The notes: generated by a model from the letters alone, not told the origin. A stretch of DNA of 7,381 bases from Pseudomonas sp. (GCA_003525045.1 DQGF01000135.1:1-7381), one strand, 5' to 3'. Counted from the stretch's first letter, positions 1 through 5,736 are shown. Translations and numbers: made by a program.

Positions 1-51
1 CCGGATGGATACCGGAGCGAAGGTACGCCGAGCCTTAGCGAGGGGCCGGAC

Positions 52-72
52 GCTCGGGGCGAGCCTTTTTTT
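52..72 (+). terminator. Terminator-like short stem with T7 run
   Basis: GCTCG (52-56) pairs with CGAGC (60-64) around a GGG loop, and one C separates the stem from seven T residues (66-72). This is the form of a rho-independent terminator for a + strand transcript entering from the left. The stem is only 5 bp, so it may be weak. The T run is close to the larger AT-tract inverted repeat that follows. Confidence 0.45.
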
Positions 73-73
73 G

Positions 74-107
74 CTTACTTTTTTTTGGCGTTTGAAAAAA
101 AAGTGAG
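74..107. repeat. AT-tract inverted repeat, 13-bp arms
   Basis: The arm at 74-86 (CTTAC plus eight T) pairs with 95-107 (eight A plus GTGAG) around the 8-nt loop GGCGTTTG. All positions are Watson-Crick except one T-G wobble (76 with 105). The T8/A8 tracts make the stem look similar on both strands, so it could contribute to termination in either direction. It appears to be part of the surrounding repeat. Confidence 0.6.
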
Positions 108-230
108 GCGCCGTAAGGGCGAAACCCTAAGTGGCCGTTACCGCAGAAACGGATATGTACACTATCAACAAGAACCTGGTCGGCTACCAGGCCGCCAAGA
201 TCAACATCACCAGCGCCTCCAAAATCAAAC

Positions 231-523
231 CCGGGCTGGCAACAAAATGGGGATAGATAAGTAACACCCCACACCAACCAGGTGCGCCAGGCACTCCGGT
301 CGCCCTATGCCAGTGCACCGGTTGCACCGAAAAAACCGCGCGCAAACGGTCAAATGCGCAGGTACTTATACAAATGCGACATTAAGGTACGTTCGTGCCA
401 CTGTTTAAGGCTTGTAGCTGATCGGGATCTTGCATTGGGTATGGCCCCTGCATAAGTATCCGCAGGCACGACTCACGAGGTCGTCCTCTAATTCCAAAAA
501 TGACAACAAATCATGAGGCCACC
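231..523 (+). promoter_or_regulatory. Leader and putative promoter region of dppA copy 1
   Basis: This stretch has no credible gene. It holds a dyad GTGCACCGGTTGCAC (313-327; arms GTGCA/TGCAC, 5-bp spacer), and two copies of CAAATGCG (351-358 and 371-378) starting exactly 20 bp apart. A possible sigma-54-type element has GG at 438-439 and GC at 450-451 with the canonical 10-nt gap, but only a moderate match to TGGCACG-N4-TTGCW. A TATACA hexamer at 367-372 could be a sigma-70 -10 box, though no convincing -35 box precedes it. I infer that the promoter lies here because the gene needs one, but I cannot choose among these candidates. Confidence 0.35.
515..518 (+). promoter_or_regulatory. Ribosome binding site that sets the dppA copy 1 start
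   Basis: GAGG lies 5 nt before the ATG at 524. The in-frame upstream ATG at 500 has its nearest purine-rich site (CACGAGG, ending at 480) 19 nt away, too far to serve it. Starting at 524 also puts Lys3 and the hydrophobic signal-peptide core at the right distance from the N-terminus. Confidence 0.7.
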
Positions 524-2149
524 ATGCTCAAACACGCGGTCATTCCGTTTTTAGTCGGCGCGGGCTTGTTAGCCAGCGCACCTTTCGCCCAAGCGGCGAC
601 TAACCTGGTGTTCTGCTCCGAAGGGAGCCCGGCCGGTTTCGATCCTGGTCAGTACACCACCGGAACCGACTTCGACGCCTCTGCAGAAACCATGTTCAAC
701 CGCCTGACTCAGTTCGAGCGCGGCGGCACCGCCGTTATTCCTGGCCTGGCGACCAGCTGGGACATTTCCCCGGACGTGCTGACTTACACCTTCCACTTGC
801 GTGAAGGCGTCAAGTTCCACACCACCCCGTATTTCAAACCGACTCGTGAGTTCAACGCCGACGACGTGCTGTTCACCTTTAATCGCATGATTAACAAGGA
901 TGACCCGTTCCGCAAAGCGTACCCGACCGAATTCCCGTACTTCACCGACATGGCCATGGACACCAACATCGCCAAGGTCGAGAAGGTCGACGATCACACG
1001 GTCAAATTCGTCCTGAACAGCGTTGACGCAGCCTTCATCCAGAACCTGGCCATGAGCTTCGCCTCCATTCAGTCCGCCGAGTACGCCGCCCAGCTGCTCA
1101 AGGAAGGCAAGCCAGGCGACATCAACCAGAAGCCGATCGGCACTGGCCCGTTCGTGTTCAAGAGCTATCAGAAAGACTCCAACATCCGCTACACCGGGAA
1201 CAAGGACTACTGGAAGCCTGAAGACGTCAAGATCGACAACCTGATCTTCGCCATCACCACCGACCCGTCGGTACGTATCCAGAAGCTGAAGAAAAACGAG
1301 TGCCAGATCACCCTGTTCCCTCGTCCTGCCGACCTTAAGGCACTGCGCGAGGACAAAACCCTGAAGCTGCCGGAACAGGCCGGTTTCAACCTGGGTTACA
1401 TCGCCTATAACGTAATGCCCGTGCTCAAGGGCCGCACCGACAACAACCCATTGGCTGACTTGCGGGTCCGTCAGGCGCTGGACATGTCGGTGAACAAGCC
1501 ACAGATCATCGACTCGGTGTACCAGGGCGCCGGTCAACTGGCCGTCAACGCCATGCCGCCTACCCAATGGTCCTATGACACCACCATCAAAGATGCCAAA
1601 TACGACCCTGAGAAAGCCAAAGAGCTGCTCAAGGAAGCCGGCATCAAAGAAGGTACCCAGATCACTCTGTGGGCCATGCCGGTTCAGCGTCCGTACAACC
1701 CGAACGCAAAACTGATGGCTGAAATGCTGCAGTCGGACTGGAAGAAAATCGGTCTGAACGTCAACATCGTCAGCTACGAATGGGGCGAGTACATCAAGCG
1801 TTCCAAGGGCGGCGAGAACCAGGCGATGATCATCGGCTGGAGCGGCGACAACGGTGACCCGGACAACTGGCTCAACGTGCTGTTCGGCTGCGACTCGCTG
1901 AGCGGCAACAACTTCTCCAAATGGTGCGACAAGGACTTTGACAAGCTGGTCAAAGAGGCCAAGAAAACACCTGACCAGGCCAAGCGCACCGAACTGTACA
2001 AGCAGGCGCAACACCTCCTCAAAGACCAGGTTCCCATGACACCTATCGCTCACTCGACGGTGTTCCAACCCATGCGCGCCAACGTGCAGGACTTCAAGAT
2101 CAGCCCATTCGGCTTGAACTCCTTCTACGGCGTCAGCGTCAGCAATTAA
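524..2149 (+). CDS. dppA: Periplasmic dipeptide-binding protein, copy 1 (SBP family 5)
   Basis: This is a 541-residue solute-binding protein that captures di/tripeptides in the periplasm and delivers them to the DppBCDF ABC importer. A signal peptide runs from Met1 to about Ala24 (AQA cleavage site). There is no lipobox cysteine, so the mature protein should be soluble. Sequence landmarks match E. coli DppA, as I recall it: LVFCSEGSPAGFDP at the mature start, the FHLREGVKFH and FNADDVLFTFNRM segments, Cys31/Cys260 and Cys456/Cys468 as the two expected disulfides, and PVQRPYNPNA with Arg389. GWSGDNGDPDNW follows, with Asp442. Arg389 and Asp442 are 53 residues apart, as are E. coli Arg355 (peptide carboxylate) and Asp408 (peptide amine), so both anchors are kept. 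It is very similar to the next dppA, but has about 8 extra residues after AYNV. A strong stem-loop follows its stop codon, so it may be partly an independent transcript. Family assignment is firm; which numbered dppA it matches is not. Confidence 0.93.
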   Translation: MLKHAVIPFLVGAGLLASAPFAQAATNLVFCSEGSPAGFDPGQYTTGTDFDASAETMFNRLTQFERGGTAVIPGLATSWDISPDVLTYTFHLREGVKFHTTPYFKPTREFNADDVLFTFNRMINKDDPFRKAYPTEFPYFTDMAMDTNIAKVEKVDDHTVKFVLNSVDAAFIQNLAMSFASIQSAEYAAQLLKEGKPGDINQKPIGTGPFVFKSYQKDSNIRYTGNKDYWKPEDVKIDNLIFAITTDPSVRIQKLKKNECQITLFPRPADLKALREDKTLKLPEQAGFNLGYIAYNVMPVLKGRTDNNPLADLRVRQALDMSVNKPQIIDSVYQGAGQLAVNAMPPTQWSYDTTIKDAKYDPEKAKELLKEAGIKEGTQITLWAMPVQRPYNPNAKLMAEMLQSDWKKIGLNVNIVSYEWGEYIKRSKGGENQAMIIGWSGDNGDPDNWLNVLFGCDSLSGNNFSKWCDKDFDKLVKEAKKTPDQAKRTELYKQAQHLLKDQVPMTPIAHSTVFQPMRANVQDFKISPFGLNSFYGVSVSN

Positions 2150-2155
2150 GGTTTT

Positions 2156-2186
2156 GCAACGGCGACGTTTTTGACGTCGCCGTTGC
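2156..2186 (+). terminator. 13-bp perfect stem-loop after dppA copy 1
   Basis: GCAACGGCGACGT (2156-2168) pairs perfectly with ACGTCGCCGTTGC (2174-2186) around the loop TTTTG, beginning 7 nt after the stop codon. The bases after it (GTTATCTACC) are only weakly T-rich, so it is not a textbook intrinsic terminator. It could partially terminate transcription or protect the 3' end of the dppA copy 1 message. Either would raise binding-protein levels relative to downstream genes. Confidence 0.65.
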
Positions 2187-2395
2187 GTTATCTACCGAGA
2201 AAGCAGGAATTTGCCTACAGCCTGATCCGCTGCGTAGTACAGCAGAGGCTTAGGCCATATCGACTTTTCCTACGAGCCTTTCGGAATCTTCGCATTTACT
2301 GCCGGGCCCATGGTTCATACCGTCGGGGTCCGACCAGTTCATGCGTGGGCTCTCGGTTATTGCTGCACGTCATGGCTTGAGATCAGTGAGGCCTC

Positions 2396-2411
2396 CACGT
2401 CCTCGGACGTG
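2396..2411. promoter_or_regulatory. 16-bp dyad upstream of dppA copy 2
   Basis: CACGTCC (2396-2402) and GGACGTG (2405-2411) form perfect 7-bp arms around TC. The site is 41 bp before the start codon. With only a 2-nt spacer it makes a poor RNA hairpin and fits better as a DNA-binding site for a dimeric regulator. The regulator is unknown; a PsdR-type repressor of peptide uptake is a possibility on context alone. Confidence 0.35.
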
Positions 2412-2441
2412 ACGAAGTCTCATTGTCAAAAACACTAAAAA

Positions 2442-2448
2442 GAGGGAG
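2442..2448 (+). promoter_or_regulatory. Ribosome binding site that sets the dppA copy 2 start
   Basis: GAGGGAG ends 4 nt before the ATG at 2453. The longer frame would open with TTG at 2423, which places this site inside the coding sequence and adds ten charged or polar residues before the signal peptide. The ATG at 2453 is therefore preferred. Confidence 0.7.
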
Positions 2449-2452
2449 CGTC

Positions 2453-4054
2453 ATGCGCCATTCCTTGGTTTTTTCCGCATTGCTGGGCACCGGCCTGTTG
2501 GCCGCCACTTCCATCAGCCAGGCTGCCAGTAACAGCCTGGTGTTCTGCTCCGAAGGCAGCCCGGCTGGCTTCGACACCGCGCAGTACACCGCCGCGACCG
2601 ATAACGACGCCGCCGAGCCGTTGTACAACCGATTGGCAGAATTCGAAAAAGGCGCCACCAACGTAGTACCGGGCCTGGCGACGAGCTGGGACATTTCCGA
2701 GGACGGCCTCAAGTACACCTTTCACCTACGCGAAGGGGTGAAATTTCACACCACTGCGTACTTCAAACCGACCCGTGACTTCAACGCCGATGACGTGCTG
2801 TTCACGTTCAATCGCATGCTCGATCCGCAGCAACCCTTCCGTAAGGCTTACCCGACCGAATTCCCGTATTTCAACGGAATGAGCCTGAACAAGAACATCG
2901 CCAAGGTCGAAAAGACCGGGCCGCTGACCGTGGTCATGACGCTAAACAGCGTGGACGCCGCGTTTATCCAGAACATCGCCATGAGTTTCGCCGCCATTCT
3001 TTCGGCCGAGTACGCCGATCAGTTGCTGGCGTCCGGCAAGCCGAGCGACATCAACCAGAAGCCGATCGGCACTGGCCCGTTCGTGTTCAAGAGCTACCAG
3101 AAAGACTCCAATATCCGTTACAGCGGCAACAAGCAGTATTGGGACCCGAGCCGGGTCAAGCTCGACAACCTGATCTTCGCTATCAATACCGACGCCTCGG
3201 TGCGTGTGCAGAAGCTCAAGGCCAATGAGTGCCAGATCACGCTGCATCCGCGCCCTGCCGACGTGACCGCGCTGAAGAACGACGCCAGACTCAAGCTCAT
3301 CGAGAAGCCTGGTTTCAACCTCGGTTACATCGCCTACAACGTGCGTCACAAACCGTTCGACCAGCTCGAAGTGCGCCAGGCACTGGACATGGCGGTGAAC
3401 AAGCAAGGCATTCTCAACGTCGTCTACCAAGGTGCCGGTCAACTGGCGGTCAACGCCATGCCGCCGACCCAGTGGTCCTACGACGACACCATCAAGGACG
3501 CCGCCTACAACCCGGAAAAAGCCAAGGAGCTGCTCAAGGCTGCCGGCGTGAAAGAAGGCACCGAAATCACCCTCTGGGCGATGCCGGTCCAGCGCCCCTA
3601 TAACCCCAATGCCAAATTGATGGCCGAGATGCTCCAGGCCGACTGGGCGAAGATCGGTCTCAAGGTCAAGATTGTCAGCTACGAATGGGGCGAATACATC
3701 AAGCGCACCAAGAATGGCGAACACGACGTCAGCCTGATTGGCTGGACCGGTGACAACGGCGACCCGGACAACTGGCTCGGCACGCTATACAGCTGCGACG
3801 CCATTGGCGGCAACAACTACTCCATGTGGTGTGATCCGGCTTACGACAAGCTGATCAAGCAGGCCAAGGTCGTCACCGACCATGACCAGCGCACCGTGCT
3901 TTACAAACAGGCTCAGCAATTGCTCAAGCAGCAAGTGCCGATCACGCCTGTCGCCCATTCGACGGTCAACCAGCCGTTGAGCGCCAAAGTCGAAGGATTC
4001 AAGGTGAGTCCTTTCGGCCGCAACGTGTTCTCGGGTGTCAGCCTGGAAAAATAA
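2453..4054 (+). CDS. dppA: Periplasmic dipeptide-binding protein, copy 2 (SBP family 5)
   Basis: This 533-residue soluble periplasmic receptor is a close paralogue of the preceding gene and should serve the same DppBCDF importer. The signal peptide is about residues 1-24 (ISQA cleavage site), and there is no lipobox. Cys32 and Cys260 match the first DppA disulfide, and the SCDAIGGNNYSMWC segment carries the second pair. PVQRPYNPNAKLMAEM contains Arg381 and GWTGDNGDPDNW contains Asp434, 53 residues apart, so both E. coli DppA peptide-anchoring residues are conserved. Between AYNV and VRQAL it has the short loop seen in E. coli DppA, unlike copy 1. One residue is missing near NDAAEPLYNRL relative to the other two copies. 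It lies 303 bp after copy 1 and 171 bp before the porin gene, all on one strand. Dipeptide specificity is inferred from the family. Confidence 0.94.
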   Translation: MRHSLVFSALLGTGLLAATSISQAASNSLVFCSEGSPAGFDTAQYTAATDNDAAEPLYNRLAEFEKGATNVVPGLATSWDISEDGLKYTFHLREGVKFHTTAYFKPTRDFNADDVLFTFNRMLDPQQPFRKAYPTEFPYFNGMSLNKNIAKVEKTGPLTVVMTLNSVDAAFIQNIAMSFAAILSAEYADQLLASGKPSDINQKPIGTGPFVFKSYQKDSNIRYSGNKQYWDPSRVKLDNLIFAINTDASVRVQKLKANECQITLHPRPADVTALKNDARLKLIEKPGFNLGYIAYNVRHKPFDQLEVRQALDMAVNKQGILNVVYQGAGQLAVNAMPPTQWSYDDTIKDAAYNPEKAKELLKAAGVKEGTEITLWAMPVQRPYNPNAKLMAEMLQADWAKIGLKVKIVSYEWGEYIKRTKNGEHDVSLIGWTGDNGDPDNWLGTLYSCDAIGGNNYSMWCDPAYDKLIKQAKVVTDHDQRTVLYKQAQQLLKQQVPITPVAHSTVNQPLSAKVEGFKVSPFGRNVFSGVSLEK

Positions 4055-4075
4055 CCGATTAGCCGCAACCGCTGG

Positions 4076-4090
4076 GGGCGCATTGCGCCC
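4076..4090 (+). terminator. GC-rich hairpin after dppA copy 2
   Basis: GGGCGC (4076-4081) pairs with GCGCCC (4085-4090) around ATT, extendable by a G-T pair (4075 with 4091). No T run follows (TCACGC), so it is not a classical terminator. It may be a 3' barrier to exonucleases or a weak attenuator. Confidence 0.4.
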
Positions 4091-4130
4091 TCACGCAAGC
4101 GTATTGCCGTAATTCGTCGATTCAGCCTGC

Positions 4131-4144
4131 AGCAAACGTTTGCT
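4131..4144. promoter_or_regulatory. LacI-family-like palindromic operator before the porin gene
   Basis: AGCAAACGTTTGCT is a perfect 14-bp palindrome with a central CG, centred 88 bp upstream of the porin ATG. Its core GCAAACGTTTGC is the form bound by LacI/PurR-family regulators; the E. coli PurR consensus contains GCAAACGTTT. An extended -10-like TGCTATGCC (4141-4149), with TTCAGC at 4121-4126 and a 17-nt spacer, overlaps it, which would suit repression. The promoter match is weak and the cognate regulator unknown. Confidence 0.4.
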
Positions 4145-4225
4145 ATGCCTTGAATGAGTTTCAACCAAATAGCCGGATCACCAAAAAAGACCGGCAATAA
4201 AAAAAGAAAGTAAGGAGCTTCACCC

Positions 4226-5659
4226 ATGAAACTGAGCAGCACCGCGTTATTGGCCTTGGCCATCAGCAGCGTAACCGCCACGGCCTACGCAGAATCCCAA
4301 AGCCAGGCGTTTACCCCGGTTACCGTGAAAGAGAAAAGCGCCCAAAGCGAAGCCACCGGCTTCGTCGAAGGCCAGTCGATCAGCGGCACCACGCGTAACT
4401 GGTATGCGAACGAACAACTGAAACGTGGCGGTCAGTTCGCTTACAAAAAGAACGGCGTATCGACCGATACAGATCGTCGTATCAACTGGGTGCAAGGCAC
4501 CATCATCAAGTACAACTCCGGCTTCACCGAAGGCACTGTGGGGATCAGCACCGAAGTGGCGGCGTACAACGCCATTGCCCTGGATCGTGATCGCAAGGAC
4601 CTGGCGTCCAACAACGGCGGCGCACCGGGCACTCGCCCAGGCGCGGGCAACAACCGTACCCTGACCGAAGAAGGCGGCGACGCCGTAGACCAGTGGAGCA
4701 AGCTCGGCCTGGCCAACGTCAAGGCCCGTGTTTCCAACACCACCCTGACGGCCGGACGCCAGAACTTCAGCAGCCCGATGGTCGATGTGATCGGTAACCG
4801 TGCGCTGCCTTCGAGCTTCGAAGGTGTGAGCCTGCACAGCGAAGAGCTGGAGAACCTGTCCTTCGACGTGGGCACGTTCGATCGCAACTCTCCGCGTATG
4901 GAGCAAAGCCAGCGCAAGTTCCGCACCGAATACGCCAACGGCATCGTTGAAACCGATCACGTCCACACCGCAGGCATCACCTACACGCCATTTGCCAGCC
5001 TGACCACCAGCCTTTGGGCAACCCAGGCCGAAGACATCTGGAACCAGTACTACTTCGGCGCCTCCCACGTGCTGGGCGACAGCTCGGTCCTGAGCCTGAC
5101 CACCGGCCTGAACTACTACAAAACCCAGGAAGAAGGCAAAGCGCTGATCGGCAATATCGACAACGATACCTACTCCCTGACGTTCGGCCTGACTCACCAG
5201 GCGCACAGCCTGAGCTTTTCCTACCAGGAAGTGAACGGTAACGAGTACTTCGATTACCTGCACGAAACCAACGGCATCTACCTGGCCAACTCCCTGCTGT
5301 CGGACTTCAACGGCCCGAACGAGAAGTCCTTCCAGATTGCCTACGGTCTGAACATGGCCGAATACGGCGTGCCTGGCTTGAAGTTCAACATCTACCAGGC
5401 TCGCGGCTGGGGTATCGACGGCACTCACTACACCGGCAACGGCGGCGTAGTGGGCAAGGGTTACGACGGCATCCAGAGCCAGGACGGCGAACACCACTAC
5501 GAATACGGTATCGGTGCTTCGTACGCCGTGCAGAGCGGCCCGCTCAAGGCCACCGCGATCCGCGCGACCTACACCGCTCACCGCGCCAGCGAAAACCAGG
5601 CGGATGGCAGCATCAACGAGTTCCGTCTCGTGACCACCATCCCGTTCAACATTTTGTAA
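4226..5659 (+). CDS. opdP: OprD-family outer-membrane porin, probable peptide porin (OpdP/OccD3-like)
   Basis: This 477-residue protein is an OprD-family (Occ) 18-strand outer-membrane channel. A signal peptide covers residues 1-22 (TAYA, then ESQSQ), and the mature protein is about 455 residues, slightly longer than many OprD members. OprD-type landmarks include GFVEGQSISGTTRNWYANEQ near residue 45, GRQNFSSPMVDVIGNRALPSSFEGV (roughly residues 178-202), alternating aromatic/polar strands throughout, and a closing strand ending TTIPFNIL. A glycine/asparagine-rich loop (SNNGGAPGTRPGAGNN, about 130-145) is probably extracellular or part of the constriction. TAAGGAG (4211-4217) lies 8 nt before the ATG and supports the start. 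The OprD family is clear. The OpdP name rests on its position between dppA genes, as in P. aeruginosa, where OpdP admits small peptides and related nutrients. Another OprD paralogue cannot be excluded without a tree. Confidence 0.88.
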   Translation: MKLSSTALLALAISSVTATAYAESQSQAFTPVTVKEKSAQSEATGFVEGQSISGTTRNWYANEQLKRGGQFAYKKNGVSTDTDRRINWVQGTIIKYNSGFTEGTVGISTEVAAYNAIALDRDRKDLASNNGGAPGTRPGAGNNRTLTEEGGDAVDQWSKLGLANVKARVSNTTLTAGRQNFSSPMVDVIGNRALPSSFEGVSLHSEELENLSFDVGTFDRNSPRMEQSQRKFRTEYANGIVETDHVHTAGITYTPFASLTTSLWATQAEDIWNQYYFGASHVLGDSSVLSLTTGLNYYKTQEEGKALIGNIDNDTYSLTFGLTHQAHSLSFSYQEVNGNEYFDYLHETNGIYLANSLLSDFNGPNEKSFQIAYGLNMAEYGVPGLKFNIYQARGWGIDGTHYTGNGGVVGKGYDGIQSQDGEHHYEYGIGASYAVQSGPLKATAIRATYTAHRASENQADGSINEFRLVTTIPFNIL

Positions 5660-5664
5660 AAACG

Positions 5665-5708
5665 CCAGCCCGACGGCTGACTCATCACGAGTCGGCCCTC
5701 TGGTTTTT
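5665..5708 (+). terminator. Terminator/attenuator-like hairpin between opdP and dppA copy 3
   Basis: GGCTGACTC (5675-5683) pairs with GAGTCGGCC (5689-5697) around ATCAC, with one T-G wobble. Flanking CCAG (5665-5668) and CTGG (5700-5703) can close an outer stem directly before TTTTT (5704-5708). The form is that of an intrinsic terminator 6 nt after the porin stop codon. Because dppA copy 3 starts only 77 bp after that stop, it probably acts as a partial terminator. Confidence 0.6.
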
Positions 5709-5730
5709 GTCCTTAACCGATTGCAGAGGG
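5696..5730 (+). promoter_or_regulatory. Alternative hairpin covering the dppA copy 3 ribosome binding site
   Basis: CCCTCTG (5696-5702) is perfectly complementary to CAGAGGG (5724-5730), with a 21-nt loop. The right arm includes the AGAGGG Shine-Dalgarno sequence 6 nt before the ATG at 5737. The left arm uses bases that also form the end of the terminator-like stem, so the two folds exclude one another. This is sequence complementarity only; function is inferred. Confidence 0.4.
5725..5730 (+). promoter_or_regulatory. Ribosome binding site that sets the dppA copy 3 start
   Basis: AGAGGG ends 6 nt before the ATG at 5737. The longer frame would start at TTG 5707, inside the terminator T run, and would add ten residues including a cysteine before the signal peptide. 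The ATG at 5743 is also in frame, but its spacing of 12 nt is less favourable. Confidence 0.7.
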
Positions 5731-5736
5731 TTCTTG

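Larger units (their letters stand above)
1..230. repeat. Probable dispersed Pseudomonas intergenic repeat
   Basis: The segment contains an AT-tract inverted repeat (74-86 with 95-107), followed by a GCCGTAAGGGCGAAACCCTA block (110-129), an inverted repeat CCGTT/AACGG (135-139/148-152), a GGATATGTACAC stretch (151-162) and a small hairpin CCTGGT/ACCAGG (175-180/186-191). From memory, the combination of TTACTTTTT, AAAAAGTGA, GCCGTAAGGGCG and GGATATGTAC recurs between genes in P. fluorescens-group genomes, so I read it as one copy of a dispersed non-coding repeat. A minus-strand open frame crosses it (35-277, ending KKSKQKKARPERPAPR). Annotation pipelines tend to call such frames hypothetical proteins, but it has no visible ribosome binding site or domain. 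Both boundaries are uncertain: the left one may lie outside the window and the right one is approximate. Confidence 0.5.
2187..2452 (+). promoter_or_regulatory. Gene-free gap with several inverted repeats before dppA copy 2
   Basis: I see no real gene here; the open frame at 2171-2380 starts inside the stem-loop, lacks a ribosome binding site and resembles nothing I know. The gap does contain several potential RNA stems. GCCTACAGCCT (2213-2223) pairs with AGGCTTAGGC (2246-2255) with one bulged C, enclosing GCTG/CAGC (2229-2232/2240-2243). GTCGG/CCGAC (2322-2326/2330-2334) sits inside an outer stem GCCCA/TGGGC (2306-2310/2346-2350). A 16-bp dyad lies at 2396-2411. It could be a structured leader, an operator region or remnant DNA. 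The family is not recognised. Confidence 0.4.

Noticed and set aside
35..277. 80-residue minus-strand open frame in the left repeat
   Set aside because: It runs through hairpins and the terminator-like stem, has a homopolymer-derived Lys-rich tail and no clear ribosome binding site. It is best explained by repeat DNA.
569..2068. 499-residue minus-strand open frame opposite dppA copy 1
   Set aside because: It is a shadow of the real gene created by G/C-biased third positions. The + strand product is an unmistakable DppA, and the antisense frame has no recognisable domain or ribosome binding site.
2171..2380. 69-residue + strand open frame between dppA copies 1 and 2
   Set aside because: It begins inside the stem-loop after copy 1, has no Shine-Dalgarno sequence, and its Arg/Leu-rich translation matches no family I know.
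3229..3603. 124-residue + strand frame inside dppA copy 2
   Set aside because: It is an out-of-frame reading of a conserved DppA segment with Arg/Gln/His-rich composition typical of frame shadows.
2942..3724. 260-residue minus-strand open frame in dppA copy 2 (and the similar one at 6280-7284 in copy 3)
   Set aside because: Both are antisense shadows. Resemblance between the antisense frames merely reflects the homology of the sense genes.
4170..4195. GCCGG/CCGGC inverted repeat before the porin as a terminator
   Set aside because: The arms are only 5 bp around a 14-nt loop, and the following tract is A-rich on the + strand, so it does not form an intrinsic terminator in that direction.
4247..5581. 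444-residue minus-strand open frame opposite the porin gene
   Set aside because: The translation is a low-information Val/Gly/Ala/Arg-rich shadow, whereas the + strand encodes a signal peptide and OprD-type sequence end to end.
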